Part shown: piece after piece, positions 51,396 through 53,484 of the stretch | How positions within the stretch are numbered: the stretch's first letter is position 1 | Layout: each line of letters starts with the position of its first letter | DNA from: Bacillota bacterium | Lineage (GTDB): Bacteria; Bacillota; Clostridia; Peptostreptococcales; Anaerovoracaceae | Direction: 5' to 3' | NCBI GenBank assembly: GCA_017472365.1 | Contig: JAFUQN010000038.1 | Span: 1-53,484 of the forward strand | DNA length: 53,484 bases | Translations under genes and position numbers: made by a program | The notes under the pieces: generated by a model | Seen by the model: only the letters and a program-made list of their open reading frames with translations | What the model was told of the DNA's origin: nothing | Databases searched by the model: none

Positions 51396-53018
51396 ATGGA
51401 CAGAAAAGCAGATCGCGTTTATGTAAACGGTAAAGTGTACACGGTGGATGCCAAAGATTCGGTCCAGTCGGCCTTCTGTGTCAAAGATGACCGGTTTATG
51501 GCTGTGGGTACGGAAGAAGAGGTCCTGAAGTATTGCGATGAAAACACTGAGCGCATCGATCTGGGCGGACAGGTGGTTCTTCCCGGGCTGATCGACTCGC
51601 ATTTACACGTCAACCTGGTCGGCCTGGCGAAGATCGAACTGAAGCTCCACGAAAAGCAGAAAGAAGAAATTCTGCAGATGGTAGCTGAGGCCTATGAAAA
51701 GACTGGTCCCGGACAGTGGATCCGCGGCTGGGGATGGATCAATAACCTGTGGCCGGACGACTCCTTCCCGACGAAGGAAGAGCTGGATGCGGTTGCCCCG
51801 GATAAGCCGGTTTGTCTGATCCGCGGATGCGGCCATGCCAGCTGGGTGAATTCCAAGGCAATCGAACTGGCCGGCGTGGATGAAAATACTCCCGATCCGC
51901 CGGGCGGCGAATACTTACATAACGAAGATGGTTCTCTCTGGGGCGTGGTGATGGACAATGCGCAGGAGCCTTTCACGAAGGCAATCTCGCCTTACGGCGC
52001 GTATGAAATGCAGATGTCTGCGCTCTGGGCCCAGGAAGAATTCGTGAAGAACGGTCTGACTTCCGTCCACTCCGCCGGGGAACGTCCGGAGACGCTGGAT
52101 CTGTGGGGTGAGCTGTACGCCAAGGGCGATCTGAAGGTCCGTATCTACGGTATGGTCCGAGTTACGGGGCGACCGGATTTCGATGAACTGTACAACACTT
52201 CTTTGAAATATTTCAAGCGCGGGCTCCGCATTGGCGAGTACGATAACCGTCTGACGGCCAGATGCTACAAGATTTCCGGCGACGGTTCTCTGGGCGCGCG
52301 CAGCGCGTGGATGCTGGATGATTACAGCGATGCTCCCGGCCACAAGTCTTCCGGAAAGTGGACCGATGAGCAGTTATACAAGGTCCTGTATGAAGCCCGC
52401 AGAGCCGGATTCCAGATTTCTTATCACGCCATCGGCGATGCGGCCAACCGACAGTGTCTCGATACGTATGAACGCTTGTTGAACGAGATGCCGGATCCGG
52501 ACCACAGACTGAGAATCGAGCATGCGCAGATCCTTCACCCGGACGATATCGATCGTTTCGCAGAGCTGGGTGTGATTCCTACCTATCAGACAGTATTTAT
52601 GCGTACCGACTATCAGGTTGCCGATGACCGCCTTGGTGATCGTGTGAACGGTGCTTACATCTGGAGAACGATGATCGATAAGGGAAATCCACTTCCCAAT
52701 GGTACCGATGGCCCCATCGAAAGTATCAATCCGTTCCAGTGCATGTTCTGTGCTGTCAGCAGAACGGACGAAAATGGAAAGCCGGAAGGCGGCTGGAGAC
52801 CGGAAGAAGCCATGACCCGTGCGGAAGCTCTCCGTTCCTACACCATGTGGGGCGCGTACTCCGCCTTTGAAGAAAACATCAAGGGTAGCATTGAACGCGG
52901 AAAGCTGGCTGACTTCGTCATCGTGGACCGCGATATTATGACCTGTCCTCTGGACGAAATGAAGGACACCGTGGTTCTGGAAACCGTCATCGGTGGTGAG
53001 ACTGTATATAAAAAGTAG
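51396..53018 (+). CDS. YtcJ-type amidohydrolase
   Basis: A 540-residue metal-dependent amidohydrolase of the YtcJ/exoenzyme-regulatory AepA group. Motifs: VVLPGLIDSHLHV with the HxH metal pair, a YHAIGDAAN His, RIEHAQIL, and the catalytic Asp in NGTDGPIE. An N- and C-terminal beta sandwich (DRVYVNGKVYTVD, KLADFVIVDRD) flanks the barrel. The ATG at 51396 has AAGGAGG 7 bases upstream and is preferred to a start 51 bases earlier. No signal peptide is seen. The substrate is probably an amide or carbamate. It is followed after 20 bases by a transporter gene, so uptake and hydrolysis are likely linked. Confidence 0.85.
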   Translation: MDRKADRVYVNGKVYTVDAKDSVQSAFCVKDDRFMAVGTEEEVLKYCDENTERIDLGGQVVLPGLIDSHLHVNLVGLAKIELKLHEKQKEEILQMVAEAYEKTGPGQWIRGWGWINNLWPDDSFPTKEELDAVAPDKPVCLIRGCGHASWVNSKAIELAGVDENTPDPPGGEYLHNEDGSLWGVVMDNAQEPFTKAISPYGAYEMQMSALWAQEEFVKNGLTSVHSAGERPETLDLWGELYAKGDLKVRIYGMVRVTGRPDFDELYNTSLKYFKRGLRIGEYDNRLTARCYKISGDGSLGARSAWMLDDYSDAPGHKSSGKWTDEQLYKVLYEARRAGFQISYHAIGDAANRQCLDTYERLLNEMPDPDHRLRIEHAQILHPDDIDRFAELGVIPTYQTVFMRTDYQVADDRLGDRVNGAYIWRTMIDKGNPLPNGTDGPIESINPFQCMFCAVSRTDENGKPEGGWRPEEAMTRAEALRSYTMWGAYSAFEENIKGSIERGKLADFVIVDRDIMTCPLDEMKDTVVLETVIGGETVYKK

Positions 53019-53038
53019 CAATCGAGGTATACAACAAA

Positions 53039-53484
53039 ATGCAAGGTAAGTTAAAATTCAGTAACGCCATCGGCTTCAGCCTGTTTCAGGTGGCCGAGGC
53101 CGTTATGTATCAATTCGTAAATACGTATTTACTGTTATATCTGACCAGCGTCGTACTGATGGGGTCGGATCAGGCAGGGATGTTGGTATCCATCGGGATG
53201 GTGTTTGAATTTGCATCCAGCCTGATTATCGGAAAGATGTCAGACTCCTGCACTTCCCCCAAGGGCCGGAGACGTCCGTTCCTTTTGGCAGGCGCGATCA
53301 TGGTCCCTATCGTCATGATCCTGCTGTTCACAAACTTCAATTCTATGTTGTCGGAACAGACTCTGATCATCTTCTACATGATCATGAACATCCTGTTTTG
53401 GATCAGCCATGGATTGATCTACATTCCGTACATGGCTTTGGGTGCGGAAATTACTTCTGATTATGACGAACGAACAAAGCTGAG
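53039..53484 (+). CDS. GPH/MelB-type MFS symporter (partial, runs off the window)
   Basis: The frame from the ATG at 53039 stays open for 148 codons to the window edge. The translation has MFS membrane segments and the GPH signature: a conserved Asp-rich loop GKMSDSCTSPKGRRRPFLLAG between the second and third helices. A later IPYMALGAEIT then DERTKL also matches glycoside-pentoside-hexuronide:cation symporters. GAGGTA precedes the ATG. It is 20 bases after the amidohydrolase and probably imports that enzyme's substrate or a precursor. Confidence 0.85.
   Translation, partial: MQGKLKFSNAIGFSLFQVAEAVMYQFVNTYLLLYLTSVVLMGSDQAGMLVSIGMVFEFASSLIIGKMSDSCTSPKGRRRPFLLAGAIMVPIVMILLFTNFNSMLSEQTLIIFYMIMNILFWISHGLIYIPYMALGAEITSDYDERTKL

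Noticed and set aside
1-53484. CRISPR arrays, tRNA or rRNA genes, prophage or insertion sequences
   Set aside because: No direct-repeat array, tRNA-like cloverleaf, transposase motif or integrase was seen when reading both strands; a tRNA search would be needed to exclude degenerate copies.

Overview
The window looks like chromosomal DNA of an anaerobic, Gram-positive bacterium of class Clostridia. The signs are a monomeric [FeFe] hydrogenase, the Firmicute block purR-spoVG-prs-pth-mfd-prsA, a SpoVT-type regulator, a lipoteichoic-acid-synthase-like protein, a DacF-type carboxypeptidase, strong AGGAGG-like ribosome binding sites and near-consensus sigma-A promoters. The genus cannot be fixed from the sequence; an amino-acid or peptide fermenter fits the gene content. 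No rRNA, tRNA, CRISPR array, prophage or insertion sequence was seen, and no stretch longer than about 300 bases lacks a gene.

Layout. 0-3.4 kb: a small ferredoxin-like protein, an [FeFe] hydrogenase, a phosphopantetheinyl transferase and RecX. 3.4-5.6 kb: rph, rdgB and a BrkB-type membrane protein. 5.7-9.4 kb: serC-serA on the minus strand, divergent from a cofactor-independent phosphoglycerate mutase, together linking glycolysis to serine. 9.4-13.9 kb: DacF, RsmJ and an LtaS-like enzyme. 14.0-17.0 kb: a copper module, with csoR and a copA carrying a fused chaperone domain, under a promoter that contains a CsoR box. 17.0-22.2 kb: an unrecognised 490-residue protein with a HicA-like C-terminus, a YyaL/DUF255 protein, and murC. 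22.4-30.1 kb: purR, spoVG, prs, pth, mfd and prsA, with no glmU between spoVG and prs. 30.2-34.0 kb: a C69 dipeptidase, an AIM24-family protein, a TauE/SafE permease and a HAD-IIA phosphatase.

34-53.5 kb is the accessory part: an island for scavenging acylated D-amino acids or unusual peptides. It holds two N-acyl-D-amino-acid deacylases, three YfcC-family permeases of identical length (468 residues), two AbrB-family permeases, a four-gene hydrolase operon (M20 peptidase, CapA-like phosphoesterase, M42 aminopeptidase, HAD phosphatase), a YtcJ-type amidohydrolase, the start of a GPH sugar-type symporter, and three local regulators (SpoVT/AbrB type, LysR, IclR). The likely logic is uptake by the permeases, removal of N-acyl or C-terminal groups, then aminopeptidase cleavage to free amino acids.

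Most notable observations: a textbook intrinsic terminator inside the phosphopantetheinyl transferase coding sequence; an rsmJ promoter that abuts its start codon and predicts a leaderless mRNA; a copA whose last 69 codons can be translated separately as a CopZ-like chaperone; a decamer (AAATGAAAAT) repeated in the intergenic regions around the IclR gene, often inside promoter spacers; and the same GGCACC/GGTGCC hairpin downstream of all three yfcC paralogues.
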